Of a stretch of 64,000 nucleotides of DNA, positions 41,620 through 49,630 are shown piece by piece. Under the pieces are notes generated by a model. The model saw nothing but the letters and a program-made list of their open reading frames with translations, was not told the origin of the DNA and made no database searches. The first letter of the stretch is position 1. The number at the start of each line of letters is the position of its first letter. The translations under genes were made by a program, and so were the position numbers. The DNA is from Sphingopyxis solisilvae (GTDB lineage Bacteria > Pseudomonadota > Alphaproteobacteria > Sphingomonadales > Sphingomonadaceae): positions 58,018 to 122,017 of the forward strand of contig NZ_JADKYM010000011.1 in assembly GCF_015475875.1 (NCBI RefSeq), given 5' to 3'.

Positions 41620-43434
41620 CTAAACCGTGCCCTCTTCCTTCTCCGCCTGCTGCCGCGCCCACATGTCGGCGTAGAGTCCGCGCATTGCCAGCAGCTCGTC
41701 GTGCGTCCCTGTTTCGGCGACGCGGCCCTTGTCGAGCACGATGATGCGGTCAGCGTTCGTCACCGTCGACAGCCGGTGCGCGATCACCAGCGTCGTGCGC
41801 CGCGCCGCGATCCGCTCCAGCGTGTCCTGAATCGCCGCCTCGGTGCGGCTGTCGAGGGCGCTCGTCGCTTCGTCAAGGATGAGCACCGGCGGGTTCTTGA
41901 GCAAGGTCCGCGCGATCGCGACGCGCTGCTTCTCGCCGCCCGACAGTTTCAGCCCGCGCTCGCCGACCTCGGTGTCGTAACCCTGCGGCAACAGCGCGAC
42001 GAAGCCGTCGATCGCCGCGCCCTCGGCTGCCGCTGCAATCTCTTCGGCACCCGCGCCCTCGCGGCCATAGGCGATATTATAACCGATGCTGTCGTTGAAC
42101 AGCACCGTGTCCTGCGGGACGATGCCGATGCTGGTGCGCAGGCTGGCCTGCGTGACCTGCGCGATATCCTGCCCGTCGATCAATATCCGCCCGCCCTGCG
42201 GGTCGTAGAAACGGAACAGCAACCGCGCGATCGTCGACTTGCCCGCCCCCGACGGCCCGACGATCGCCAGCGTCTCGCCCGCCCCCACCGCAAAGCTCAC
42301 GCCGTTCAGGATCGTGCGGTCAGGCTCGTAACCGAAGACGACATTCTCGAACGCCACCGCGCCGCCGTTCACCGCCAACGCCGCCGCGCCCGGCGCATCC
42401 GAAATCTCGGGCGGCGTGTCGATCAGGCGGAACATCGCCTCCATGTCGATCAGCCCTTGGCGGATCACGCGATACACCATGCCGAGCATGTCGAGCGGGC
42501 GGAACAGCTGTGCGAGAAGCGTGTTCACCAGCACGACGTCGCCGACCTTATATTCGCCGACCGACCAGCCCCATACGGTGTACGCCATCGCTCCCGCGAG
42601 CGCGGCGTTGGTGATCAGGCTCTGCCCGATGTTGAGCCACGCGAGGCTGTTCTCGCTCTTCACCGCGGCGCGCGCATATTGGTCGGCGACGTCGCGGTAG
42701 CGGGCTTCCTCGCGCGCTTCGGCGCCGAAATATTTGACCGTTTCGTAATTCAGCAGACTGTCGACGCTGCGCCCGATCGTCAGCGTGTCGAGGTCGTTCA
42801 TCCGCGTGCGCAGCGCGTTGCGCCAGTCGGTCACCTTGCGGGTGAAGATGATATAGACGATCACCATCAGCGCGGTGGCGCTGGCGAGCCCGAAACTGAA
42901 CTTGGTCCAGAAGATGATGAGGACCGCGGCCAGCTCGATGATCGTCGGCGCGATGTTGAACAGCAGGAAATAGAGCATCGTGTCGATGCTCTTGGTCCCG
43001 CGCTCGATCACCTTGGTCACCTCGCCCGTTCGCCGCGCGAGGTGGAAGCGCATGCTGAGCGCATGGAGGTGGCTGAAGGTCGCAATCGCCAGCTCGCGGG
43101 TCGCATCCTGCCCGACGCGTTCGAACACGACATTGCGGAGGTTATCGAACAACACCCCTGCAAAGCGCGCGCCGGCATATGCCAGCACCAGCCCGATCGC
43201 GAGCGCGACGCCTTCCTCCATACCCGGCACCATGGCGTCGATCGCCGCGCCATAAAGAAAGCCCATCGACAGCTGGACGCCCTTTGACGCGAGCACGATC
43301 AGCCCCGCCCCGACGATCCGCACCTTGTGGCCGCGAGGCCCCGCGGGCCACAGATAGGGCAGGAAACGCTTCAGCGTATCGAGAACGGGGGGTTCCTTGG
43401 CCGCGTCGGCGGAAGAGAGCGTATCGGGCGGCAT
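41620..43434 (-). CDS. ATM1/HMT1-type ABC exporter (fused permease and ATPase)
   Basis: A 604-residue half-transporter: six membrane helices (residues about 40-320, including ERVGQDATRELAIATFSHLHALSMRFHLARRTGEV) and an ATPase domain. The ATPase carries Walker A GPSGAGKS, Q-loop VPQDTVLF, signature LSGGEKQR and Walker B LILDEATSALD. The pattern matches ATM1/ABCB7 proteins, which in Novosphingobium export glutathione-metal adducts. The start at 43434 (MPPDTLSSAD) gives a family-like length; 43479 is possible. Its position just upstream of the ars operon and the glutathione theme fit heavy-metal detoxification. Confidence 0.9.
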   Translation of the reverse strand: MPPDTLSSADAAKEPPVLDTLKRFLPYLWPAGPRGHKVRIVGAGLIVLASKGVQLSMGFLYGAAIDAMVPGMEEGVALAIGLVLAYAGARFAGVLFDNLRNVVFERVGQDATRELAIATFSHLHALSMRFHLARRTGEVTKVIERGTKSIDTMLYFLLFNIAPTIIELAAVLIIFWTKFSFGLASATALMVIVYIIFTRKVTDWRNALRTRMNDLDTLTIGRSVDSLLNYETVKYFGAEAREEARYRDVADQYARAAVKSENSLAWLNIGQSLITNAALAGAMAYTVWGWSVGEYKVGDVVLVNTLLAQLFRPLDMLGMVYRVIRQGLIDMEAMFRLIDTPPEISDAPGAAALAVNGGAVAFENVVFGYEPDRTILNGVSFAVGAGETLAIVGPSGAGKSTIARLLFRFYDPQGGRILIDGQDIAQVTQASLRTSIGIVPQDTVLFNDSIGYNIAYGREGAGAEEIAAAAEGAAIDGFVALLPQGYDTEVGERGLKLSGGEKQRVAIARTLLKNPPVLILDEATSALDSRTEAAIQDTLERIAARRTTLVIAHRLSTVTNADRIIVLDKGRVAETGTHDELLAMRGLYADMWARQQAEKEEGTV

Positions 43435-43523
43435 GCGCGCCCCATGTAGGGGTGCCGGGGCGGAACGCCAAGCGGGCATGATGGCGACGCGCCGGGTTAT
43501 GCCGTCATGCGCGGCGCCCATTG

Positions 43524-43708
43524 GGTCTCACACAAAGACACAAAGAGCGCGGCGCGCGCAACAGGCGGAGACTCAGGCTCGCGCGAAGCGCATTTTTGAT
43601 GGTCGCCTGCGGCGACGCGCAGATGATTGCGGGCTTGGCGCACCCCCTTTGTGTCTTTGTGTGAGACCCTCTTATTTCCGCTTCGCGCCTTTGCGCCTTC
43701 GCGTGAGA
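43524..43708 (+). repeat. Palindromic repeat, family B, copy 2
   Basis: The inner arms TCTCACACAAAGACACAAAG and CTTTGTGTCTTTGTGTGAGA are identical to those at 33469-33687. The right flank CGCGCCTTTGCGCC..GCGTGAGA matches the outer arm, while the left outer arm is missing. It takes up much of the 540-base stretch between the ABC exporter and lptA. Confidence 0.9.
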
Positions 43709-43718
43709 AAATCTTTCT

Positions 43719-43868
43719 CTACCGCGACTTGCTATACCGCGCATGGCGCATGATGCGGTCGATCAGGCGCCGTTCTTCGGACGTCGGGGTGGGGATGATC
43801 GCCGCGGGAGGCTCGGCACGGCGACCGAAAGATGGGCGGCGCGGGGGAACAAGCGGGGAGAAGCGCAT
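43719..43868 (-). CDS. Possible small basic protein (unrecognised)
   Basis: A 49-residue reading frame, MRFSPLVPPRRPSFGRRAEP ending SEERRLIDRIMRHARYSKSR. The C-terminal half looks like an amphipathic basic helix and the codon choice resembles real genes. There is no clear ribosome-binding site, and an earlier ATG at 43946 would add 26 residues. It lies downstream of lptA on the same strand, where lptB would be expected. Treat as tentative. Confidence 0.3.
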   Translation of the reverse strand: MRFSPLVPPRRPSFGRRAEPPAAIIPTPTSEERRLIDRIMRHARYSKSR

Positions 43869-43974
43869 CGGGGGCTTGCCTTTGTGACGCGGCGTCGCCC
43901 CCCGGCGCCGCAATGGTTCTGGTCCCTGCGCCCATGGTGAAGGCACAGGGTTGCAGAACCGTCAAAGGCGCTGG

Positions 43975-44553
43975 TTATTGTTTTCTTTCCGGTACGGTGA
44001 AGGTGCCGGTGACGCGCCCGCCGGTGCCGCCCGAAATCGGATTGCCGTCGGGACCGCGCGCCGCGCCGCGTCCGTCGACCGTCGCGCGGCCGCTGTTGAG
44101 GTCGATCACCAGCCGCCCGCCGCGCAGATTGTTGCCGCGCTGGCGCAGCTCGACATTGCCGACCATCGTGATCAGGCGGCGGTCGAGGTCATAGATCGCG
44201 ACATTGCCCGATGCGCGTTCGTCGCCCTTGGTCACCACGACCCCGCCGGTCGCGTCGAGCCGGTTGACGTCGGTACCGCCCGATCGGGTGTAGGCGACGG
44301 TCATCCGCGCCGCGGTGACGGTCATCCCCGCCTGCGTCACGCGGACATTGCCCGCTATGACGACGCGGTCGGCACGGTCCTGCACCTCGATGCTGTTCGC
44401 GGCGAAATCGACCGGGGCGTTGCTGTTGTGATTGGCCAGCGCCTGCGCCTGTGCCACATCGCCGCCGGTTCCCGCCGACATCAAGGCCAGGCTGGTCAGC
44501 GCAAAGCCCGCGCCCGCCAGCAACATGCTCCTCAGCGGCGAAAAGCGGTTCAT
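43975..44553 (-). CDS. lptA: LPS transport periplasmic protein LptA
   Basis: A 192-residue periplasmic protein with a signal peptide (LRSMLLAGAGFALTSLALMSAG..AQA) and an OstA/LptA beta-jellyroll: IEVQDRADRVVIAGNVRVTQAGMTVTAARMTVAY, then GNVAIYDLDRRLITMVGNVELRQ. LptA bridges LptC and LptD to carry lipopolysaccharide or the sphingomonad glycosphingolipid equivalent across the periplasm. Its start overlaps the lptC stop by 4 bases. No lptB follows within the window, which is unusual. Confidence 0.92.
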   Translation of the reverse strand: MNRFSPLRSMLLAGAGFALTSLALMSAGTGGDVAQAQALANHNSNAPVDFAANSIEVQDRADRVVIAGNVRVTQAGMTVTAARMTVAYTRSGGTDVNRLDATGGVVVTKGDERASGNVAIYDLDRRLITMVGNVELRQRGNNLRGGRLVIDLNSGRATVDGRGAARGPDGNPISGGTGGRVTGTFTVPERKQ

Positions 44554-45188
44554 TTGAGCACTCCCTGGTTGATCCGCAGCCGGGCATTGCCCTCCAGCCG
44601 CACGATCCGCTGGTCAAGATCGGCCGACAGCTGATTGGCCGAGAAACTGCCGATGTTCAATGCCCCGTTGACGCCGCCCTGCCCCCGCAGGCTGCGTGTC
44701 TTGAGGTCGATCGACACATTGCTGGCGTCGATGCGATAGCCGTCGGCGCTTCTGACCTGCACCATTCCCGGCACCGCGACCTTTTCGGTCTCCATATTAT
44801 AGGCGCTGTCGCGCGCAACGATCGTTGCCGGGCCGTCGTCGAGGCGGATCGCCCCCGACAGGTCGTTCATCCGCACGATCGGCTCGGCAGAACTTTTCTG
44901 CACCGCGCTGCCGGCCAGCAAGGCAAAGGGCTGGCCCTTGGCATCCTGGCCGCGATATTCGGCGCGCGTCACCTTCATCCGCTCGCTCGCCATGTCGACC
45001 TTGTCCTTGGCGAGCAGGAAACTGATCTCGGTGCGCTGGGTAAAGGGTGAAAAGACCAGCACCGCCGCGACGACACCGATCACCAGCGGCAGGCCGAAGC
45101 GCAGGATGCGCACGACGCGGTCGTGGCTAGACCCGCTTGCTGCCCACAGCTGGCGCATGGTGCGTTCAAGATCGGCGCGTTCGGACAT
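44550..45188 (-). CDS. lptC: LPS export protein LptC
   Basis: A 212-residue bitopic inner-membrane protein. A cytoplasmic basic N-terminus is followed by one membrane helix (about residues 30-48, FGLPLVIGVVAAVLVFSPF). A periplasmic LptC fold follows (ERMKVTRAEYRGQDAKGQPF, AYNMETEKVAVPG, YRIDASNVSIDLKTRSL). It passes lipopolysaccharide from LptBFG to LptA. It starts 14 bases after the ribonuclease D gene ends, so the three are one operon. Confidence 0.92.
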   Translation of the reverse strand: MSERADLERTMRQLWAASGSSHDRVVRILRFGLPLVIGVVAAVLVFSPFTQRTEISFLLAKDKVDMASERMKVTRAEYRGQDAKGQPFALLAGSAVQKSSAEPIVRMNDLSGAIRLDDGPATIVARDSAYNMETEKVAVPGMVQVRSADGYRIDASNVSIDLKTRSLRGQGGVNGALNIGSFSANQLSADLDQRIVRLEGNARLRINQGVLK

Positions 45189-45202
45189 CGAATCGGCTTC
45201 CG

Positions 45203-45820
45203 TCAGCTATGCGCAAAAATGTCGGTTTCGGGCCAGCCGGCCAAGTCGAGCGCGGCGCGCGTCGGCAGGAAATCGAAACAGGCCTGCGCCAGCGCGGTGC
45301 GTCCCTCGCGCGCCAGCCGCGCGTCGAGGATCGCTTTCATCGCATGCAGAAAGCGCACGTCGCTGGCGGCATAGTCGCGCTGCGCCTCGCTCAGCTCGGC
45401 GGCGCCCCAGTCGCTCGACTGCTGCTGTTTCGACACGTCCTGTCCCAGCAATTCGCGCACCAGTTCCTTGAGCCCATGGCGGTCGGTATAGGTGCGCACC
45501 AGCTTCGAGGCGATCTTGGTGCAATAGACGGGCGCGGTCACGACGCCGAGCGCCTGTTGCAGCGCGGCGATGTCGAACCGCGCAAAATGAAACAATTTCA
45601 ACCGGTCGGGATCGGCCAATATGGCCGTGAGCACCGGCGCGTCATATCTGCTGTCCGGCGCAAAGCGCACCAGATGCTCGTCGCCCGACCCGTCGCTGAT
45701 CTGCACCAGACACAGCCGGTCGCGCAGCGGGTTCAGTCCCATGGTTTCGGTATCGACGGCAACCGGTCCCGGCCCCAGCGCGCCCGCGGGCAAATCTTCT
45801 TCATGGAAATAGACACTCAT
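45203..45820 (-). CDS. rnd: Ribonuclease D-like 3'-5' exonuclease
   Basis: A 205-residue DEDDy exonuclease. Motif Exo I is AVDTETMGL (Asp and Glu), Exo II is FHFARFDIAAL (Asp), and Exo III is QRDYAASDVRFLH (Tyr and Asp). The C-terminal HRDC domains of the E. coli enzyme are absent, as is usual for the short alphaproteobacterial form. It trims tRNA 3' ends or degrades structured RNA. First gene of the rnd-lptC-lptA operon; divergent from the cold-shock gene. Confidence 0.9.
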   Translation of the reverse strand: MSVYFHEEDLPAGALGPGPVAVDTETMGLNPLRDRLCLVQISDGSGDEHLVRFAPDSRYDAPVLTAILADPDRLKLFHFARFDIAALQQALGVVTAPVYCTKIASKLVRTYTDRHGLKELVRELLGQDVSKQQQSSDWGAAELSEAQRDYAASDVRFLHAMKAILDARLAREGRTALAQACFDFLPTRAALDLAGWPETDIFAHS

Positions 45821-45939
45821 GGCCCCGCCTTAGGCCAAGCCGCCTTGCCGCTCAATGACTGGTTTCGGGGGGCAGCGCCGGGATATGGGGCGCCGTGCCC
45901 ATGCGTCTGCCAATAGAGTTTGGCCTTTTGAATTTTCCG

Positions 45940-45969
45940 TTCGCAGAAAGCTTCGCTTTAGGCTATATA
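45940..45969 (+). promoter_or_regulatory. Likely promoter of the cold-shock gene
   Basis: TTCGCA at 45940-45945 and TATATA at 45964-45969, 18 bases apart, are the best match to sigma-70 boxes in the 261-base gap before the cold-shock gene. The resulting leader is about 105 bases, long as in many cold-shock mRNAs, and contains a short open reading frame. Confidence 0.5.
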
Positions 45970-45998
45970 TTGCGTCGTTAGCGGCATGGGGCGAGTCT

Positions 45999-46085
45999 AT
46001 GCCCGTGGTGAAGTGCGTCCCCGTCCGACGCAATGCGCCGATCAAATGGGGTATGGACGAACCGAAAGCGACTACTAGACAATGA
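45999..46085 (+). CDS. Leader peptide of the cold-shock gene
   Basis: A 28-codon reading frame (MPVVKCVPVRR..WGMDEPKATTRQ) with GGGGCGAG 6 bases before its ATG. Its TGA overlaps the ATG of the cold-shock gene as ATGA. The cold-shock start itself has no ribosome-binding site of its own, so its translation probably depends on this upstream frame. No known peptide family is recognised. The evidence is the arrangement, not homology. Confidence 0.55.
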   Translation: MPVVKCVPVRRNAPIKWGMDEPKATTRQ

Positions 46086-46858
46086 GTTTCAACAAGGATC
46101 GCCGTGGCCAGCGCGGGCGCGGCAAGCGCGATGACTTCGGCAATTTCGACAGCTTCGAACCGGCTCCCTACGGCGGTGATTCCTACGGCGGCGGACGCGG
46201 CGGGTTCGGTGATCGTGACCGCGGCGGATTCGGCGGCGGCGATCGCGGCGGCGGCTTTGGCGGCGGTGACCGCTTCGGCGGCGGCGGCGGTGGCGGTGGT
46301 GGCTTCGGCGGTGGTCGCGGCGGCGGGATGCCGGCGCAGGTCGTCGGCGAAGGTCAGGGCACCGTTAAATTTTTCAACGCGGCAAAAGGCTTTGGCTTCG
46401 TCGCGCGCGACGATGGCGGCGAAGATGTCTTCGTCCACATCAGCGCGGTCGAACAGGCCGGCCTGCAGGGTCTGGCCTCGGGCCAGCCGCTCGGCTTCAC
46501 GCTGGTTGAACGCAATGGCAAGGTGTCGGCGATCGACCTCAAGATCGAGGGCGAGCCGATGCCGGTCGAGGAATTTGCTCCCCGCCAGCGCGACGATCGC
46601 GGCGCCCCGGGCGGCGCACGCGGACGTCGCCAGCTGACCGGCGAACGCACCTCGGGCACGGTCAAATTCTTTAACACGACGAAGGGCTTCGGCTTTATCG
46701 CGCGCGACGACGGACAGGCCGATGCCTTTGTCCACATCAGCGCGGTGCAGCGCGCCGGCATGACCGGCCTTGATGAAGGCGACCGCGTCGCGTTCGATAT
46801 CGAAGTCGACGATCGCGGCAAATTCGCCGCGGTGAACATCCAGCCGCATCAAGACTGA
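46082..46858 (+). CDS. Gly-rich protein with two cold-shock domains
   Basis: A 258-residue nucleic-acid-binding protein. Residues 1-85 are a basic Gly/Arg/Asp/Phe-rich low-complexity stretch (repeated GGxFGGGDR units). Cold-shock domain 1 spans about 92-157 (GTVKFFNAAKGFGFVARDD, DVFVHIS) and domain 2 about 190-256 (GTVKFFNTTKGFGFIARDD, AFVHIS). Both RNP1 and RNP2 motifs are intact. Typical bacterial Csp proteins are 70 residues with one domain; alphaproteobacteria often have the double form, but the long Gly-rich head is striking. Likely an RNA chaperone. A strong terminator follows. Confidence 0.9.
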   Translation: MSFNKDRRGQRGRGKRDDFGNFDSFEPAPYGGDSYGGGRGGFGDRDRGGFGGGDRGGGFGGGDRFGGGGGGGGGFGGGRGGGMPAQVVGEGQGTVKFFNAAKGFGFVARDDGGEDVFVHISAVEQAGLQGLASGQPLGFTLVERNGKVSAIDLKIEGEPMPVEEFAPRQRDDRGAPGGARGRRQLTGERTSGTVKFFNTTKGFGFIARDDGQADAFVHISAVQRAGMTGLDEGDRVAFDIEVDDRGKFAAVNIQPHQD

Positions 46859-46879
46859 TCGGCGGATAACCGGATAGGA

Positions 46880-46909
46880 AAAGGGCGGCTCGCGGGCCGC
46901 CCTTTTTTG
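46880..46909 (+). terminator. Intrinsic terminator of the cold-shock gene
   Basis: Perfect arms GGGCGGC (46883-46889) and GCCGCCC (46896-46902), loop TCGCGG, preceded by AA and followed by six T residues. It lies 21 bases after the stop codon. Confidence 0.95.
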
Positions 46910-46958
46910 TTTCTGGCGAAGAATTGGCAGCTATCGTCAACGATCGATTGGGCGATCA

Positions 46959-47095
46959 CTCCTCCCTGCGACGTAGCCATGGGGAGGTGGCAGCGCGAAG
47001 CGGTGACGGAGGGGCAATTAGCGCCGACTTCGCGGCCCCTCCACCATCCGCTTCGCGGACGGTCCCCCTCCCCATCGCTGCGCGACAGGGAGGAT
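46959..47095 (-). repeat. Palindromic repeat, family D, copy 2
   Basis: The inverted counterpart of the element at 13549-13708, bounded by CTCCTCCCTGCG and CGACAGGGAGG. It fills most of the 367-base stretch between the cold-shock terminator and dps. The remaining 130 bases contain CCCTCTCCCCTTGGGAGAGG, a fragment of family E arms, and no gene. Confidence 0.85.
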
Positions 47096-47225
47096 CGTCA
47101 AGGGCAGCTCGCCACTCTGTCCCGGCCACTTTGTTCGCAACGACAACAAGCGACCGAAAGCCGACGTAAAGCCCTCTCCCCTTGGGAGAGGGGAATAGCA
47201 GCTCCCCACCCCAAAACCGCCAGGC

Positions 47226-47681
47226 TCAATATCCCAGCGTCGCTTCCAGAAACCAGATGCGCTGTTGCGTTTCGTCGGCCCAGCCGTCGACCAGTCCGCT
47301 CGTCGCGATGTCGCCGTCAGCCTCGGCCGCGGCCTTCACCTCTTTCAGCTGGCCCAGCAGCGTCTTGTTGTCCTCGGCCAGCGTCCGGATCATCGCCTCG
47401 GCGTCGACGCCCGTCGCATCGTCGTCGCGGATGGAGCTGCGGCGGCCGATGTCGCCGATCGACTGCAGCGTCCGCGCGCCATTCTTGCGTACCCGTTCGG
47501 CGATCAGGTCGGTCGTTGCAAAGATCTGCGCCGCCTGTTCGTCGAACAGCAGGTGCAGTTCGCGAAAGCGCGGCCCCTGAACGTGCCAATGATAATTTTT
47601 GGTCTTGAGATAGAGCGCGAAGCTGTCGGCGAGCAGCGCGTTGAGCGCATCGGCGACGGCGGGCTGGTTGTGCTGGGACAT
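47226..47681 (-). CDS. dps: Dps-family DNA-protecting ferritin-like protein
   Basis: A 151-residue four-helix-bundle protein. The Dps ferroxidase site at the dimer face is visible: YLKTKNYHWHVQGPRFRELHLLFDEQ supplies the His, Asp and Glu ligands. Dps dodecamers oxidise and store iron and coat DNA in stress. An AAAGGA placed 8 bases before 47681 selects MSQHNQP as the start over an earlier ATG at 47690. Confidence 0.93.
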   Translation of the reverse strand: MSQHNQPAVADALNALLADSFALYLKTKNYHWHVQGPRFRELHLLFDEQAAQIFATTDLIAERVRKNGARTLQSIGDIGRRSSIRDDDATGVDAEAMIRTLAEDNKTLLGQLKEVKAAAEADGDIATSGLVDGWADETQQRIWFLEATLGY

Positions 47682-47796
47682 GGGAAGCATCCTTTCTGCT
47701 ATCCCGACCATATAGCGCCGACCGCCCGACTTCGCCCATAAAAGCCCTCGCTTGCTGTCATCGACAAAAACGATGAAAACGCCGCCAGGTTCCTGC

Positions 47797-48366
47797 TTAG
47801 CCGATCAATCCGAACGCACCCAGCGCGGTGCGCGCGCCCCAGAGCAGCAGGATCGCCGCGGCCGCCCAAACTATGACGCGTGCCGCGCGCTGCCCGGCCA
47901 GCGCCGGGCCAAAGGCCAGGAACGGCAGCATCGCCAACGTCCAGCCGACGACCCCGCCGGCCGCCGCCCATTGTCCGGCCCCGCTGGTCGCGGCGAGCGC
48001 ACCGATCAGGAAATGGCTGCGGTCGCCGAACTGGGCGACGAGCATCCGGCCCGCGAGCGCCGCGGGACTTGCCGTCACGGCCATATCGGCGGCGACCGCG
48101 GCGCGTCCGCGCCAAAGCAACCCGGCGGCGGCGGAAAGCATCGCGAACGCAACGAGCAAGGCCGCCACCCCCTGTCCGATCATCCGGTTGGCCACCGCCC
48201 CGGCGACCGCTGCGACCGATGCGTGGGCAATGAAGCTGGTGTAAAAGATCGCCACCACGAGGCGCCGGTCGGGCCGCGCGCCGACAAGTTGCGAGAGGAA
48301 AATCCCGCTGCGTCCGTCAGCATTGGCGAGCAGCACCGCGACCAGGGCCAGCATGATTGCATCCAT
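47797..48366 (-). CDS. TMEM165/GDT1-like (UPF0016) membrane protein
   Basis: A 189-residue protein with six membrane helices in two halves. UPF0016 proteins, such as MneA of Vibrio, export manganese or calcium through two ExGD(K/R)(T/S) motifs. Here the second is AQFGDRSHF (Gln for Glu) and the first is ANADGRSG, so both lack the acidic Glu and the first is strongly altered. The transport role is therefore doubtful. It lies downstream of the hypothetical gene at 48399-48728 on the same strand. Confidence 0.75.
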   Translation of the reverse strand: MDAIMLALVAVLLANADGRSGIFLSQLVGARPDRRLVVAIFYTSFIAHASVAAVAGAVANRMIGQGVAALLVAFAMLSAAAGLLWRGRAAVAADMAVTASPAALAGRMLVAQFGDRSHFLIGALAATSGAGQWAAAGGVVGWTLAMLPFLAFGPALAGQRAARVIVWAAAAILLLWGARTALGAFGLIG

Positions 48367-48398
48367 GGCGACGGGTCTGGATCGTCAGGCGGTGGCGG

Positions 48399-48728
48399 TC
48401 AATGGCCGAGGCGCATTGCGACCGATGCCAGCCACGCCTCTTGGGCCGCGGCGGGCAGCGGCCCGCGCGGCAAGCTGGCCGCGTCGCTCATGGCGTCGAG
48501 ATAGGTCAGGATCGCGGCGCGATAGCCGCCGCCCGCGACCGCCGATTCCAGCCGGCTGGCCAGCGTCTCGACCGCGGCAAAGCCGTTGTCGCGCGCCAGG
48601 CAGCGAATATCGTCGATGCCCTGGACGATCTGCGCCAGCGCGCAATGCGGCAAGTCATCGGCGAGCGCGCCGATCTGGCCGGTAATCCGGTGCTGGATGT
48701 CGAGATATGGGTCGGTCCGGATCTGCAT
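48399..48728 (-). CDS. Conserved-looking helical hypothetical protein
   Basis: A 109-residue, mostly helical soluble protein that I cannot assign: DIQHRITGQIGALADDLPHCALAQIVQGIDDIRCLARDNGF, then ESAVAGGGYRAAILTYLDAM. The length and helix pattern recall single Hpt-like or four-helix proteins, but the phosphorylatable His motif is not evident. AGGGGGTGAG precedes the start; the codon before it (GTG, 48731) is an alternative start. It lies between the GGDEF gene and the GDT1-like gene, same strand. Confidence 0.7.
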   Translation of the reverse strand: MQIRTDPYLDIQHRITGQIGALADDLPHCALAQIVQGIDDIRCLARDNGFAAVETLASRLESAVAGGGYRAAILTYLDAMSDAASLPRGPLPAAAQEAWLASVAMRLGH

Positions 48729-48779
48729 CACTCACCCCCTGTCCTTTGGGGAACGTGCGCCGATATGGTTAACAGCCGG

Positions 48780-49424
48780 TTAGCGATGCCCGGCGGCGAC
48801 GTGCTGGCCCTGTTTGCTGCGGTACATGTCGCGGTCGGCCGCGGCCAAAATGTCCGATTCGGTCATGCCGGTTTGCAGCATCGCGATCCCGAAACAGGCC
48901 GACAGCGGGATTTCATGCCCGTCATAGCGCGCCGGGGTCGCAGCCAGCACGTCGCCGAGCCGGCTGGTCTGCGCGCGCGCGCCTTCTTCGCTCGACTGGT
49001 CGAGGATCAACCCGAATTCGTCGCCGCCGATCCGCGCCGCGACGTCGGTCGCGCGGATCGATTCGGCGAGCCGTTTGGCAATTTCCATCAAGGCGAAATC
49101 GCCCGCCGCATGGCCAAAGCTGTCGTTGATATATTTCAGCTGGTTGACATCGACGAACACCACCGCGGCGCGCTCGGCATGACGTTCGAACCGGGCGATG
49201 CGGTGGTGGATCGCGGTCAGGAAATAGCGGCGGTTGAACAGCGGGGTCAGCGTGTCGCGTTCCGACACGCGCTCCAGCTCGGCAACGGCGATCTTCAACA
49301 CGCGGTTTTCGCGGCGCAACGCGTCGCGTTCCCGGCGGACATCCCGCAGCTGGTCTTCGATAGAGGCGATGGGTGCGGCGCCGAACTGGTCGACCGCAAT
49401 CCGTGCCCCCCCTACGCTATCCAT
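48780..49424 (-). CDS. GGDEF-domain diguanylate cyclase
   Basis: A 214-residue cytoplasmic protein with an N-terminal coiled coil (residues 20-55, IEDQLRDVRRERDALRRENRVLK) and a GGDEF domain. The active-site motif RIGGDEFG is intact (GGDEF at 133-137), and the product-inhibition site RATD (124-127) lies five residues before it. It should make cyclic-di-GMP and be feedback-inhibited. No sensor domain is present, so input probably comes through the coiled coil. The frame extends upstream to 49526, but the ATG at 49424 suits the coiled-coil start. Confidence 0.9.
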   Translation of the reverse strand: MDSVGGARIAVDQFGAAPIASIEDQLRDVRRERDALRRENRVLKIAVAELERVSERDTLTPLFNRRYFLTAIHHRIARFERHAERAAVVFVDVNQLKYINDSFGHAAGDFALMEIAKRLAESIRATDVAARIGGDEFGLILDQSSEEGARAQTSRLGDVLAATPARYDGHEIPLSACFGIAMLQTGMTESDILAAADRDMYRSKQGQHVAAGHR

Positions 49425-49630
49425 CCAACGTCCCCGCAAGCGTTCCCTGTGGCGCCGGCGTCCGGCCGGTGCGTTCCAAGCAGCAACCCTAAACGCGACT
49501 TGATACCAATCGGTAAACGCCGCCAAAAGCGGCGCGCGGCGGCACGGCGTTGCCCGCGCGCGATGCAGTCGCTAGGGGGAAGGCGGCGGCGATTCACGCA
49601 CGGGGCGCCGGCCAGGGCAGGAGGGATGGA

